Assembly: GCA_017311185.1 (NCBI GenBank)
Contig: JAESUZ010003283.1
Location: 642,501 to 706,500 of the forward strand
DNA: 64,000 nucleotides
Direction: 5' to 3'
Source: Proteles cristata cristata
Taxonomy: Eukaryota; Chordata; Mammalia; Carnivora; Hyaenidae
Part shown: piece by piece, positions 12,111 to 23,844 of the stretch
Layout of the letters: each line of letters opens with the position of its first letter
How positions within the stretch are numbered: the first letter of the stretch is position 1
The notes under the pieces: generated by a model
What the model saw: only the letters and a program-made list of their open reading frames with translations
What the model was told of the DNA's origin: nothing
Database searches by the model: none
Position numbers and translations under genes: made by a program

Positions 12111-12131
12111 ACGAAAAATAATCTTAAAAGC
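11919..12131 (+). mobile_element. Felid tRNA-derived SINE inside L2
   Basis: Head tgcctgcgtggctcag, body with gagcatggagcctgttaag, then a long (CT)n run at about 12077-12107 and an A-rich tail. A 10-bp imperfect target duplication (aataagaact at 11907-11916, aataaaaact at 12132-12141) supports the boundaries. Confidence 0.92.
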
Positions 12132-12141
12132 AATAAAAACT

Positions 12142-12795
12142 GAGGAGTATTCCTGACTCTGCATTTCCTCATATTGTATATTGAGCATTCAATTTGAATG
12201 AGCTATCTTTTTTGACCTTAGTGTACAATCCCCACCACCACCCTTCACAAGAGATTCAACACTTCACACATGAGCTTCAGCACAGGATTTCTAAAAGGCT
12301 TCCTAACCTCTTTCCTATTATAGTTATTCTGTACATTAAGGCTGGATTAATTGCAAGAATCTCTAGTGTAAATAATATAAAAACTAAATATTTCTAATTT
12401 ATGACCCTATTTTATAAACTGATATCATCAACTTATTTCTCTCAACTCCCCAGATGAGGTCTTCATTGGTCTGTGGCATGTTCCTTGACATCCACCACAC
12501 AAATCACACCTGTTCCCACCTTGTCTCCTTCTGTTGAGCTGTTCTCTCCCCTCATTCTCCACCAAAAGCTTCTCCACAGTTTCAGATCCAGATTTAGTTC
12601 TATGCCCACCACAAGGTTCCTCCCAAGTACTCCATTTAAGAAGATCTCATCATTCTCTAACCCCTAGCCATTTTCAAGGCATACTATTACTGCTTACACT
12701 AGCCTCTCCTGTATATATCTACTCACTTCCTAAGTGTCATGTTCATCACATATTTTGTGTGTTTCTACAGTGCTTAGAAGGGTGCTAGTTATAAT
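12142..12795 (+). repeat. L2 LINE fragment, part 2
   Basis: A pyrimidine-rich sense L2 3' region ending near tacagtgcttagaagggtgc. The small frames at 12194-12788 are remnants or chance and carry no domain. Confidence 0.5.
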
Positions 12796-13079
12796 GACAG
12801 AGAGCTAATATTTATTTATTAGTACCTTAATTAAAACATTTTAATTAATTTTTTAAAATAATGATTATCCAAAATATTTGTAAGCTATAAAATTACCATA
12901 ATAAGTAAAAATAGAAATAATACTGCTAGCCTTTTTTTAAAAAAACCCTATATCCTATATATGTTGAGGGGTTTTTTTTAATCATTTGTAGTGATTGTGT
13001 GCTGGTATCATATAACAAGGAACCCAGAATTTATCAGTTATGTTGGATAGAAACCCAACTCAAACTATTTTAAGGTTGC

Positions 13080-13560
13080 TTCACATTCAACCTTTCCACA
13101 AATATTTGCCCAACAGCTCTTAAACCTCAGCCTGTTGTTGATTGTGCTGGGAACCTGGAGACGAACAAGAAGTGCTCTTCTTTCACACTCACAGAGTTAC
13201 ACTCTAATGGAAGGAGACATACAATGCCAAGTAGTACTAAGTTCTGTGAAGGAAATAAAATGGAGTATGATCATAAATAGTAAATGGGAAGCATAGGAAC
13301 TCATTTAGACTTAATAATCCCGTAGGTCCCCTCTGTAGACCACTCAAATGAAGTGTACATGACAAAAAGGAGGTGGGCAGAGGGAAAGTACAGGAAAATC
13401 TGAGGAAAGGAAATTATACCTTGAGAGAAGCAAAAGTGCAAAGTCCTTAAGGCAGGAATAAGCTTGACATAAGAGAATCAGAAAGATCAGACTGCGCTGA
13501 GGTCATGTGTCTACTCTTAGATCTTGCTTTGTGACTTGAGATATTCTTATTGACCCCTAA
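13080..13560 (-). repeat. L2 LINE fragment, antisense
   Basis: Clear antisense L2 landmarks: ttccacaaatatttgcccaa, then gttacactctaatggaagga, then ttctgtgaaggaaataaaa, then aagtgcaaagtccttaaggc followed by aggaataagcttgaca. Confidence 0.75.
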
Positions 13561-13944
13561 GTACCACGTGTCCACTGCCGTGAGAGGGAACAGCTCCCTC
13601 AGAGCCAGAGCAGTGAGGAGAGTCTTCTGAGAAGGAAAGGAGGCAATAGAAGCAAAAGAAAAATGGCCCTGCACATTTTGAAAAAAACAATCTAATAAGA
13701 AGCAATGAAATCTGGGTTCAGGATTTCTACAAAATAGAAACTCAACTTCATAGATATTTTATTTACATGCCTATGTTTCATTCAAACATAGATTGTATAG
13801 ATTTGAAAGTTACTCTTCATGAAAATCAGATCATTAGTCACCTTATTAGTAATCTTGTTGTCTTTCCAGAAAAAATAATATACCAGAAGTTTTGTGACTT
13901 ATCTCCTGATTCCAGTTCTGTTTAGTACATTATGCTGAAGGAAG

Positions 13945-14413
13945 TACAGTGGTCACGCCTTATCTGTGGGGAGATACATTCTAAGACCCCCAGTAGATGC
14001 CTGAAACCAAACCCTAAATATACTACGTTTTTTTTCCCCTATGCATACATACCTATGACAAAGTTTAATTTGTAAGTTCACCACCATAATAGATTAACAA
14101 AATAACTGTTAGTAAGACAGAACAACTTTAACAATATACTATGATAAAATGTATGTGAATGTGGTCCCCCTCTCAACCTCTCTTATCGTACTCACCTTTC
14201 TTCTTCTTGCAATGATGTGAGATGATAAAAGATCCGCATGATGAGATGAAGTGAAGTGAATGATGTAGACACTGTGACGTAGTGTTAGACTACTGACCTA
14301 TGATGTGTCAGAAGGAGGGTCGTCTACTTCTGGACCACAGTTGTTGGGGGTAACTGAAACCATAGAAAGTGAAACTCTGGACAGCAATACCACAAATAAG
14401 GGGATTTGCTGTA
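13945..14413 (+). mobile_element. Nonautonomous Tigger-like (TcMar) DNA transposon, both ends present
   Basis: The element runs 13947-14411 between TA dinucleotides (13945-13946 and 14412-14413), the expected TcMar target duplication. The left end cagtggtcacgccttatctg pairs with the right end caaataaggggatttgctg, read on the other strand. Inside are agacccccagtagatgcctg and aacaatatactatgataaaa, typical of short Tigger-derived elements. No transposase frame. The CpG sites of the consensus have mostly decayed, as expected for an old element. Confidence 0.82.
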
Positions 14414-14477
14414 TTTATATTCTTGTCTTGGAATTTTCCGGTGCATAGAAAAATTATGTGTCAATTTGTCTGTTACT

Positions 14478-14735
14478 GAAGCAGCCTAGTACAGTGAGTA
14501 AGAGGTCAGACCGTAGAGACAGACATTGTTTGTGTCTTAGTTCTGCCCCTTAGTATCTGTGTGACCTTGGGACTCTCTGCCTTACTAGTCCTCTCATCCT
14601 TAAATAGTGGAAATTCTAGTATTTACCTTATAATGTTTGTTGTGAAGATGAAGTAGAAAAAACTTATATAAAGAACTTAGAGGAATATTTGGCATGTAGT
14701 TAAGATTCAATAAATGTTAATTACTACTATGATTA
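14478..14735 (+). repeat. MIR SINE, nearly full length
   Basis: Complete MIR order: agtacagtgagtaagaggtc, agttctgccccttagtatct, gtgtgaccttgggactct, then tataatgtttgttgtgaaga and agattcaataaatgttaatt. Confidence 0.9.
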
Positions 14736-14860
14736 TTACTGATTTGAAAAACACTAGAAATTATAAAACTTCATATAAAATGGAAATCCCCAAAGAAATG
14801 CTATAAAATAATGGGATTGTTTTGAGATGATTAATATTATAGTGTTCTACTGTATTTTTC

Positions 14861-15056
14861 TTTTTTTTAAGTTTATTTATTTATTTTGAGACAGCACACG
14901 CAAGTGGGGACGGGGCAGAGAGAGAGAATCCCAAGCAGGCCCACACTATCAGCTTGGAGCCCCATGTAGGGCTCAAATTCATGAACCATGAGATCATGAC
15001 CTGAACCGAAACCAAGAGTCAGATGCTTAACGAACTGAGCCAGCCAGGTGCTCCCG
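14861..15056 (-). mobile_element. Felid tRNA-derived SINE
   Basis: Reverse copy with a T-rich tail, aagtttatttatttatttt, and head ending ccagccaggtgctccc. The flanks tgtatttttc (14851-14860) and tatattttc (15059-15067) look like a decayed target duplication. Diverged, so probably old. Confidence 0.93.
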
Positions 15057-15059
15057 AAT

Positions 15060-15880
15060 ATATTTTCACTTTTTATAAACCAATAAAAACACATTAAGCT
15101 CCAACTACAATATCCAAAATCATTATTGTGGTGCAAAAAATATAGAATAATATTTAGCTGGTTTAAAACACATACAAACAATTGCAACTGAGGTTCAAAA
15201 CTAGAGTATGAATGAGAAGTTTAATATTGCATGTGCTATTACACACAGTAATTTAGAAAATGGTTCTAACGCTTCTAAACCAAAATGAAGAAATACATAC
15301 ACACAAGGACAGAATGTGAATGGTACTGTGTATTGCTGGTATAAAAAGAAAGAAGTTAAAAATGTGTTACGATGCAATGAATTGTATTTTATTAGAAAAC
15401 TGTACGTTGTCAATAATACCATTACACCAGGTGTTTTGATCTCTTTTATGAGTTTATTGGGATTTCTTTTTATCTAAAAACAGATAACATTTTAAGACGA
15501 TGTGTGACACACTAATAATGCCTTGACCATATTCTTTCAGTACACTCTGTTAAAATATTTAACCAGTATTGGCCCAATAAAAGAGAGAATCTTATAATAG
15601 ACTTTATATAAAAGCTTTAATATAAATGTTTACAGCATTTGACGTATTCTTGTGAGAACATCAGTTCTCAGGTTCTTTACTTGATTCATTCATTTGTTCC
15701 TCTGCAGCCCTAAAACATACCAATTCATTTGGTACTCAGTAGATCTTGAAAGAATAAATGAGGAAGAGGATGTATGAAAGCGAATACAAATAATTTTAGT
15801 GTAGTAAGATCACTGGGTAATTCCTCTTCTTGCTGCTGTACAAAAAGAGAGAAGAGTGAAGATGGATATTAAGGGCTTAC
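15060..15880. other. Unassigned AT-rich sequence
   Basis: No gene recognised. Around 15665-15780 (ttgattcattcatttgttcc and agtagatcttgaaagaataa) there may be a short sense L2 3' end. Confidence 0.35.
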
Positions 15881-15885
15881 TCGGT

Positions 15886-16096
15886 CACTGGCTTTAGGTA
15901 TATATTGTGTCATGTTGCATCTCCGGTCCGGCTTGTCAGATTGGTGTCACTCTACCCCCATTGTCAGATGAGAAAATCGAGGCCTAGACAAAACGTATGC
16001 CAAAGCCCACAGCTAATTAATGATTGTGCCACTGTTTACATCGGGGTCTGTACAGAACACAATCCATTTCTGTAACACCACATTGTGCTGCTTCCT
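15886..16096 (-). repeat. MIR SINE, antisense
   Basis: Antisense MIR landmarks: accccca... gtcagatgagaaaatcgagg, then aaagcccacagctaattaat, then acaccacattgtgctgcttc. Confidence 0.75.
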
Positions 16097-16479
16097 TGTA
16101 ATTAATGACATTAGGTGTTAATGTCACTATTTCCCCATCAATCTTCACTTTCAACAACCCTTATGATATATAAGAGACTAAATACATATGTAAAATTATT
16201 TTTTCTGTGCATTTCTGCATTTTTATACTTATAAGCCAGACTATGAAAGAAATAAGTCTTTTGTACCAGTAAAAATGATCTCCAATCCTTTTTTCATTTC
16301 AAATTTAATCTTTAAAATTTCCTTCTTATTCCCCATTATCTGTCCCCACAACTCCTTTTCTCCAACTGAATAAATAAATAAATAAACACACAAACAAAAA
16401 ATCAGGTTTATAGTAATGTCTAAGATCCTTGACTTTTTACTAATATTGACAAGGCACAGAATTGAACTTTAAATTTGTG

Positions 16480-16975
16480 TTTCCAAATAAACATCTAGTT
16501 ATAAGGACTACATTGAAAGGAAACTAATGAAATTCCAAGCTGCTCTGGGGTGGCTGTTTTATTCTGATCGGTGGTAGATTGCACTATTGACCAAATGTCA
16601 GACACGGAGCGATACAATGATTGAATAAAAGTGTATACATAATCGGAGCAGAGAACTTTGCCAGGACCAGCTTTGTCGCCTTTCTCATAATACTAAAGGA
16701 AATTCTTTTTTTTTTTTTTTTCTCCTCTCTGAGTGCAAATAAATTTTTTCTTTCTGGGCCCCCTCTTCCTTTTATTGGTGCCCCCAGATAAAATAATGCA
16801 AGATGCCTTAGCCAGAGACGCTGATGAAATATTTTCAGCCTAGATATTAATCTGTTATCAGTTCTGTAGGTGTGAAATGTGATGAAGATGACAGAGAATC
16901 ATGCTCTGCAGGCCTCAAGTAATTTGCACCAAAGATATTTAGATCTATCTTTGGACACTGCAGATCAGTTATTAT
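16480..16975. other. Repeat-free block, candidate conserved noncoding sequence
   Basis: Apart from a T15-type run near 16708, this stretch lacks any recognised repeat. It has balanced composition and well-formed TF-like words (tattaatctgttatcag near 16845; atgcaagatgccttag near 16796). Candidate only; nothing here shows constraint directly. Confidence 0.3.
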
Positions 16976-17950
16976 GGGAGGGGAAAAGCCCTTGGGGAGT
17001 CTACCTTGAAACATATTTCAAATGCCAAGGGAGTTGCATGAAAATTGGGTAATGAATGAAACTCTGATTGCAGAAAAATCACTTTGGAATGTGACTGCTG
17101 CAGCACAATGTTACTGTGTGTAAACCTTAAATGCTTAACACCATGGACTGAGTCGTGTGGATTCTGTGATGCATGCTGGTCCCACTTTCTGTCTTTACTC
17201 TTCTTGCACCACTCAGTTAGAGAAGAATACATATTTGTCATAGAACCTGATGGTTATATTTTTTCCTTTAATTGAAAAAATGACCGCAGTGTATTCATAA
17301 TATATGAGAGCCTGTAGACAGCTTATGATAAGTTCACCAAAGAAATTTTATCTTCTTTATCCCTATACCTCTGCATAAATCAAATGTTGTGTCTTAAGCT
17401 CCAAAAGGTATTTCTGAATGCCTCTAAACTAAACTAAACCAAGTTCTAGACAAGACTGGGCTTCTCATTCCCAATAATCAAAATGGGATCAAGAGACATT
17501 ATAAAGACTTCCTTCTGGAAAACTTACCTGAAATGGCCAGAAGTGGTTTACAATCGTAATCTGCCTGGAGGGGATGGTAGTGTTCTCATTCCTACTTTTA
17601 ATTTAGAAATCTAGCTTGAAACAAAGAACCCATGGTCACTTATGTCACGTCGGCCCTTACCATGAATAGAAGTACGGGATCAGAAATCCTAACATAACTA
17701 TGCAGACACGTCACATTAAGTTAAGTTATGTCTGTAGGAACTCAGCAAATTCTGCTGTTAAGAGTGAAATTGAAAATATGTTTAATAACGGAGATATAGA
17801 CATGCTTTTCTATAAGGTCTTTTTCTACAAGATCTAAGAACTGTCTCTTTTCTTGAAGTCTGCCCTGAGTGAAACAGATATTTGTACTCCATTTAAATAT
17901 GTACACGTTTTTCTCACAACCCCTAAGAGAATTTCTTTAAATATTTATTT
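16976..17950. other. Unassigned sequence
   Basis: No recognised repeat. Overlapping frames at 16972-17275 on both strands (63-89 codons) lack motifs. Confidence 0.35.
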
Positions 17951-17952
17951 GT

Positions 17953-18145
17953 GGGGTGCCCGGTGCTCAGTTGGCTAAGCATGTGATTCTTCCTTTCGGC
18001 TCAGGTCATGATCTCGCAGTTTGTGAGTTTGAAACCCCCCACATCAGGTTCCGAGATGACAGTACAAAGCCTGCTTGGGAATTTCCCTCTCCCTCTCTCT
18101 TTGTCCCTACCCCACTCACTCTCTCTGTCTCTGTCTCAAAATAAA
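17953..18145 (+). mobile_element. Felid tRNA-derived SINE
   Basis: Head ggggtgcccggtgctcag, body with caggttccgagatgacagta, a CT-rich stretch, then tctcaaaataaag. Flanks show a short possible duplication around ttatttg. Confidence 0.92.
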
Positions 18146-18171
18146 GTTATTTGCATGACTGTTTATATGTT

Positions 18172-18265
18172 TTAGAGTATAACCTGTGCAGGAACAGAGA
18201 GTATGTCCTCACCAGTGTCTGGCCCATAATAAATGCCTAACAAGTGCTTGTAGAATGAGCACATT
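18172..18265 (+). repeat. L2 or MIR 3' terminus
   Basis: agtgtctggcccataataaa followed by tgcctaacaagtgcttgtag is the shared 3' end of the L2/MIR group. Confidence 0.5.
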
Positions 18266-18493
18266 AAGGAAGGGAAGAAAGAACGTATGAGTTAAAGCAA
18301 ATGGGGTAATGTGTAGGAAAATCACCAATGAAAGGGAAAATGCCTCTTTTGGCAGAGAGGGTGGGGTGAGGCGGGACTTGTTCTCACAGGTTAGAAATGG
18401 CAAAATCGGAAAAGGAAGAAAACAAGGGAGACATTCGGAAATAATTTGCATCTGTTGTGGAATCAAAGGGTGGAATAGAAAAGGCCAAAAGTA

Positions 18494-18714
18494 GGGGCGC
18501 CTGGGTGGCTTAGTCGGTTAAGCGTCCAACTTTCGCTCAGGTCATGATCTCGCGGTTCGCGGGTTCGAGCCCCGCGTCGGGCTCTGTGCTGACTGCCAGC
18601 TCAGAGCCTGGAGCCTGTTTCAGTCTGTGACTCCCTCTCTCTCTGACCCTCCCCTGCTCACTCTCTCTCTCTCTCTCCTAGAAATAAAATAAAAATATTA
18701 AAAAAAAAAAGAAA
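18494..18714 (+). mobile_element. Young felid SINE with perfect 17-bp target duplication
   Basis: Nearly canonical head ggggcgcctgggtggcttag. An intact Pol III B-box-like word (ggttcgagcc, 18562-18571) is present. The subfamily signs are gactgccagctcagagcctg, cagtctgtgactccctct and a cctagaaataaaat tail. The 17-bp target duplication agaaaaggccaaaagta is identical at 18477-18493 and 18715-18731, so this is a recent insertion. Confidence 0.98.
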
Positions 18715-18731
18715 AGAAAAGGCCAAAAGTA

Positions 18732-20013
18732 GAAACATTGCATTCTTTTTACCTGCACCAGAAGGTAATCTACCAAGCGACATCAGAACTAAAGAAATTT
18801 ACTCTAGGTTTTAGGGGTATATGAGCCAGTTGTATTCCAGAAAAGTGACTTTCATAATGAAGCCACTTCTGACCCTGGAAGTTCTGATCCAAGTCACTTC
18901 ATTCCAATTTTCAAAATAGTGCACAGGTGGCTGCCAGCTACACCCATGGCACCAGCCTTCACCAGGCTTAGTTCAGAATGATGAAGTTTGGCATGACCTT
19001 CCCAGAAATATCTTTCCCACATAGACGTAGTGTGTATCATGTATTTCAAAGCCATAGTGCACCTCAATGGCAACACCTCAGCTCCATAATAAATTCTCAT
19101 ATGCCTCAGAGAAAGGAAGCTCATTGCTAAATGACACATCTTAAGAATGGAGGTTTGACACCACCAGCATATGTTCTGCTATTTTCTTTTCTGTCTTTGC
19201 TGTGCTGCTCTTGACCATTTCAGATGTGTAAAATTTGGTAAGGACCTCTGTCTGGTGGGTGGACCCTCCCATTACACACCACTGTCTAGAAGTGAGTGCA
19301 CATGTACTTTGATACCAGAAGAAAAATTCTGATCATGAACACACAAGCCATGTGAAGATAGAGAAATATTAGTGTTTGTGTTTAGTCCCCTTTAGAATCA
19401 GTCTTAAATAGCCCATCCAGAAATTCTTTCTATATCTAGATTCCCTCATGGCTTTAACCATTTTAGCCCTTGCTCCTGGATCTATTTCAGATCCTAGAAG
19501 GAGCCCTCAGGGGCCAGATGATATCACTCCTGAATTTCCGCTGGGAGGCAGAGTAGATCATTCCTTACCTTGAGAGAAGTAGGTTTGCGCCTTCCACAGG
19601 GTTCCAAATGTAGCAACTGTGAAAAATAAACCAGATTTTGCTATCATACCACAGTGTACAGTATTTGATAATATAAATTTGAGATAGTATTATACCAAAT
19701 GATGCTCTTCCCACCAGGGGTGAAGAGGAGAAGGAATGAAGGGAATTAGAGTTGGGTCAATGGGATTTTAATCTTTTTTTTTTTTTTTAGGAGGAAAGCA
19801 ATTTTTTCAATTCAGAATTTCAGAGTAGAGGTGGGGAAGCCTGAAGGTTTAAATTCCCAGAGGGTAGGATCTAATATGGATTCCTTTATACGCTAAAAAG
19901 TCACATAAATGGGACTTTTCGAAAACGTTTTATATAAATGAGAATGAAAACGACAAGAGAGGAGACCATTTTAATTAGTTCTTGCAACAGAGATAGAGGA
20001 GGAAGTGGAGGAG
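18732..20013. other. Unassigned sequence
   Basis: About 1.3 kb without a recognised repeat or gene. A minus-strand frame of 81 codons at 18894-19139 has no motif. Confidence 0.35.
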
Positions 20014-20025
20014 AAAAGCTGAAAT

Positions 20026-20229
20026 ACTTTTATTTTATTTTATTTTTTATTTTAGAGAGAGAATATAAGCAGGTTAGGGGGGAAGAGGGAGAGAGAGAAA
20101 GAATCTTAAGTAGGCTTCACTTTCAGCATGGAGCCTCACTGCAGGGCTCAGCCTCACAACTCTGAGATCATGACCTGAGTCAAAATGAGGAGTTGGACAC
20201 GTAGCCAACTGAGCCACCCAGTCTTTCCA
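20026..20229 (-). mobile_element. Felid tRNA-derived SINE
   Basis: Reverse copy with an A/T-rich tail (tattttattttattttttat), gagagaga tract and head ending actgagccacccagtctttcc. Target duplication aaaagctgaaat (20014-20025) against aaaagctaaaat (20230-20241), one mismatch. Confidence 0.94.
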
Positions 20230-20527
20230 AAAAGCTAAAATGTAGAGAAGACTGAAAAATTGTTAGTTCTCTGGAGACTCACCTAAAGAGAAAAAAAAAT
20301 CCTTAAATTCTTCAAAGTAGATCTCTTTTTGCAAGGAAAAAAAGAAAGCAAAATTGAATTGTCCACGAACTTAGGAAATTAAGACTTAGAATGGATTCTT
20401 CTATTAGGAAATGCATTTGTTTGCTTAATTTGTTATTAATTTTTAGTAGGAAGCCCTCACCATTCATGACCTCACCATAGACAACATGACCATTAGGTAA
20501 AAGTGAACCATGAGTAACTGGGGAAAC

Positions 20528-20632
20528 ATTCTTTTCAAATCAGAAGATCAAAAACAGGTCTCAGGTCCATCACTGAAATTGCTACATGTCCTTGGACAGT
20601 TTACTTCATCTCTGAAGTGTCAATTCCTTTAT
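20528..20632 (+). repeat. MIR fragment, part 1, split by a SINE
   Basis: gtccttggacagtttacttc and atctctgaagtgtcaattcc fit the MIR core ('cttgggcaagttacttaac... cctcagtttcc'). The match resumes after the SINE. Confidence 0.55.
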
Positions 20633-20633
20633 C

Positions 20634-20754
20634 CGGTGCTTGGCTGGCTCAGTGGGTAGAACAGACAATTGTTGAACTTGGGGTGGTGAATTCAAGCCCC
20701 CCATTGGGTATACAGCTTGCTTTAAGAAAAATAAAGGCACAAAAATAAATAAAC
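20634..20754 (+). mobile_element. Short older CAN-SINE variant
   Basis: About 120 bp only. The head tgcttggctggctcagtggg continues into tagaacagacaattgttgaa, cttggggtggtgaattcaag and ccattgggtatacagcttgc, ending directly in an A-rich tail. It lacks the 'gagcctggagcctg' body and the CT stretch, so it is a different, probably pre-felid carnivore type. Confidence 0.82.
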
Positions 20755-20808
20755 CTAATTTTGTAGGCTTTCTGATGTTCAAGTAAGATAATGGATATAA
20801 AATCACCA
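20755..20808 (+). repeat. MIR fragment, part 2
   Basis: ttctgatgttcaagtaagat and aatggatataaaa continue the MIR 3' half interrupted at 20632. Confidence 0.45.
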
Positions 20809-20809
20809 G

Positions 20810-22550
20810 GAAAACTATTATATCATTTATTAACATAAACCGGTTTTTTACCTTAAAATTTGTTTTTGCTTTTGTTTTTGTTTTCCAAAAGTAGATTATT
20901 TTTTCATACTTAGGTATTATCACATATTTTTTGAGAATTAAACTACTACAAAATTATCGAATCAAATGCTTAGACAAGATAGATTTAATATTTTTAAATA
21001 TTTCACTTTTGTGTAAATTATCTTGATAATTTACTTTATGATAAAATTCCCGACTTTTTTCTGTTTCCCTGAAACAAACAGGAAGTCTCAAAGACTAGCC
21101 AAGACCTTGAAAATTATGACCCCAACTAGGTGGAAGACCTCATGGGCCATGTGTTGATTTAGTTTATCTACCAGTATGAATAATAGATCCAGTCATTAGG
21201 GCTTACCTATTTTAAAAGCAGTTTTTAAACTTTTAAATCCCTACTTAGATGATCTCTGAAAAATGCCTTCTACACTCTGAGGAAATAAAATGCAGAAATG
21301 TTCACATTCATGAGACAATAGCTTTGAGTGAATGCTGTAAAATGAAATCTGCTCTTTCAGTTTTTCTTTCAAAGGAAAAATTGCATAAATAATACATTTG
21401 GGCCTTGCAATACCAAACAAGCACAATAGCTACTTTACAGCTTTCATCAAAATGAAGGCCATCTTTTTCATTTTATTGTGGAACCATTAATACAATATCA
21501 TCAACTCTGATTGGCTGTAAGGTTCCAGACTGGAGGCCTCGTGCCAGAAGTCAATGGAGATGCTGATATCACTGGGATATGGGATGGCACCAGCACAGGG
21601 ACTGGGGAGCTGAGCAAATCTGGAAAAAAGAAATAAAGACATCTAAAACTTTTCAAATTTCGGGACATGGTCTTTTTCTGGGAGAAAGTTCAGGTTAAGA
21701 CCCACCTTCATAATGCCCCCCAAATTTTCCTGAGAATCTCTTAAATAATGAGTGAATAATAGAGGTTTTCACATATAAACCATCTTCTTTGTTCAGTTTT
21801 TGGGATGTCTTTTGATAAAGTTCTATTCAAATTAGCCTTTTTACCAGTCTATCAGAGGCATTAAAAAAAAAAAAACCTAAACCAAAAAAATGGGTAATAT
21901 TTGATTAAGTCTATTTTTCTTGTTTCAGTTCAAACAGGGAAGATTTGTTAGGGGGAGGAATAAAAACAATGTCCAAATTAGACTTTCTAATTATTCTTGG
22001 ATTTAAATTATCCTTGCTATTGTGGTCTCTGTCCCGTGACAACAGATAATTGAGAGCTGGCTGTAATTGACATATTAGGGTTTTCTTTTACTTAAGGCAA
22101 ATAGAAGGACACAGTTAAACATTAGGTTTACCCTCTAGGTAGAAAGAGCACATGGCAGATAGCCACAAAATAGAGGTTTAAAGGGATTTACTAACTTTGG
22201 ATAAATACAGTGCTGTAGAAGGAATTTAAAGAAAATTCAAAGCAACCCATGGATAACAGCCTTATGTTATATGGATTTAACACAATATGATTTAATTTTT
22301 TATACAGAGGAATTAAACAAGGTAGTATAACCTGTGATTTCCTAGCATTCTTGTTGATGTTTTAAAACAAAATTTAGTTTTTCTCTTTTATGAAAAATAT
22401 TTCTAAAAGCCCTCTATATAATTAAATCTAATTCTTATTTTATCTTTGGGAAATAAAAATATTGTAGATGTATGAAGATGTATTCCAGTTCAATGAGAAA
22501 TGAATTAAAAACAGTCTCCTTCACATTAGCAAATGTGTACTTTGAGACTT
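20810..22550. other. Unassigned AT-rich block
   Basis: About 1.7 kb with no recognised repeat. Around 21500-21620 the composition becomes less AT-rich (ggttccagactggaggcctc) but no gene feature is visible. Confidence 0.35.
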
Positions 22551-22555
22551 CACTA

Positions 22556-22796
22556 TGGTATAGTATTGTATACATATTGTGAGTATGGATTCCCATCCCA
22601 GATTGCTACTTAGTAGCTGCATGATCTTGTGCAAGTCATTTATCCCGTCAGGGCCTCAGTTTTCTGTTCTCTGAAATGGGAATGATTATAGAATGTGTTC
22701 CATCGGGTTCTTGTGAGGTTTAAATGATCTAATACATATAAAATACTCGGAGGAATGCCTGATATATAATAAATATTCAAAAAGTGTCAGTTAGTT
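22556..22796 (+). repeat. MIR SINE
   Basis: Landmarks in order: gatcttgtgcaagtcattta, gggcctcagttttctgttct, tgaaatgggaatgattatag, tcttgtgaggtttaaatgat, gaggaatgcctgatatataa. Confidence 0.9.
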
Positions 22797-23186
22797 TTGC
22801 TACCCAAAGGCATTTCAGCTGATAGCAGAGCACGAGTAAGTTAAGAAGTATAAAACAGTTACCATTTTGTTGTTGCTGTCAGCATTACATTCTGGTAAGA
22901 TTCAGGAAAATCCTATTTAGTTACAAATTGCAGCTACTGAGATTGACTGAATTAGATCTGAGGAATTTAAAATACAGTCAGCATCAAATATTTGTGTTTG
23001 CTTTTTTAACAGGCAAATTAAAACGTTGGCAAGTGCCTTTTAATTTAATTTTTGATTCTTATCCCTTTGGAGACTACACATAAAATATTCATTTATCTTC
23101 AATTTCGGTTTGGTAATATATGCTTGGCAATTAAGAATTTGATGTACTGAGAGATAAGTGTATTTAGGTTAAATGGTAGTGCTCTG

Positions 23187-23270
23187 TATAAAGCCTACTT
23201 TGCAGGCATTGTATTATACTTCTTACTATATAAAGCCTACTTTGCAGGCATTGTATTATACTTCTTACTC
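23187..23270. repeat. Two-copy 42-bp tandem duplication
   Basis: Unit 1 at 23187-23228 and unit 2 at 23229-23270 match at 41 of 42 positions (final base a against c). Each begins tataaagcctactttgcagg. The unit is a multiple of three, so the + frame through it repeats a 14-residue block, but no gene is implied. Confidence 0.97.
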
Positions 23271-23844
23271 TTTAGAAAGAGATGCAGCAAACCCTTCACT
23301 TTCAGAGCTTTGGAAATGCCAATATGTCCCTACCCTCTCCAATAAAATTGCTGACATTAAGAACTCCACCTTAATTTTACTGTTCAAACACAAAATGCGA
23401 AGCACGTAAAAGGCTCACAGCTTACTCTTGATTCATTACATTGATATCACTGATTTGGTCAGGGTAATTCTACGTCTCCCTAAGATCGGCCTTTGTTGTT
23501 GTGGGATACTGGTAATTAAGAATAAATAATGGATTAGGATTTTCCAATATGGGTGTCTTCCATCAAAATCCGCCTAAGTTTTCTCAGTTATCTCCACTTC
23601 TCCAAAAATCTGACCCCATTTATATAGAGATAGATGGATCTCTACAAATTCACATGCATATACAAATAAAAACATGTATAATAGTACAATGGCTTAAAAC
23701 TAACATCGAAAAACAATGTGTCTTAGGTTTATAAGATTGGCATTACCTATAATTTAATTACCAACTTTTTTCCTTGTTATTATTTTTCTTTCATTATAAT
23801 TTTTTCATTATAATTTGATAATTATTATAAGTAATTAAATTATA

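Noticed and set aside
18494..18571. tRNA-like head of SINEs as tRNA genes
   Set aside because: The heads resemble a tRNA with an internal promoter but belong to about 220-bp SINEs with target duplications; no complete cloverleaf was confirmed.
22556..22796. Possible exon with 'cctcag' and polypyrimidine-like context
   Set aside because: Fully explained by MIR consensus.
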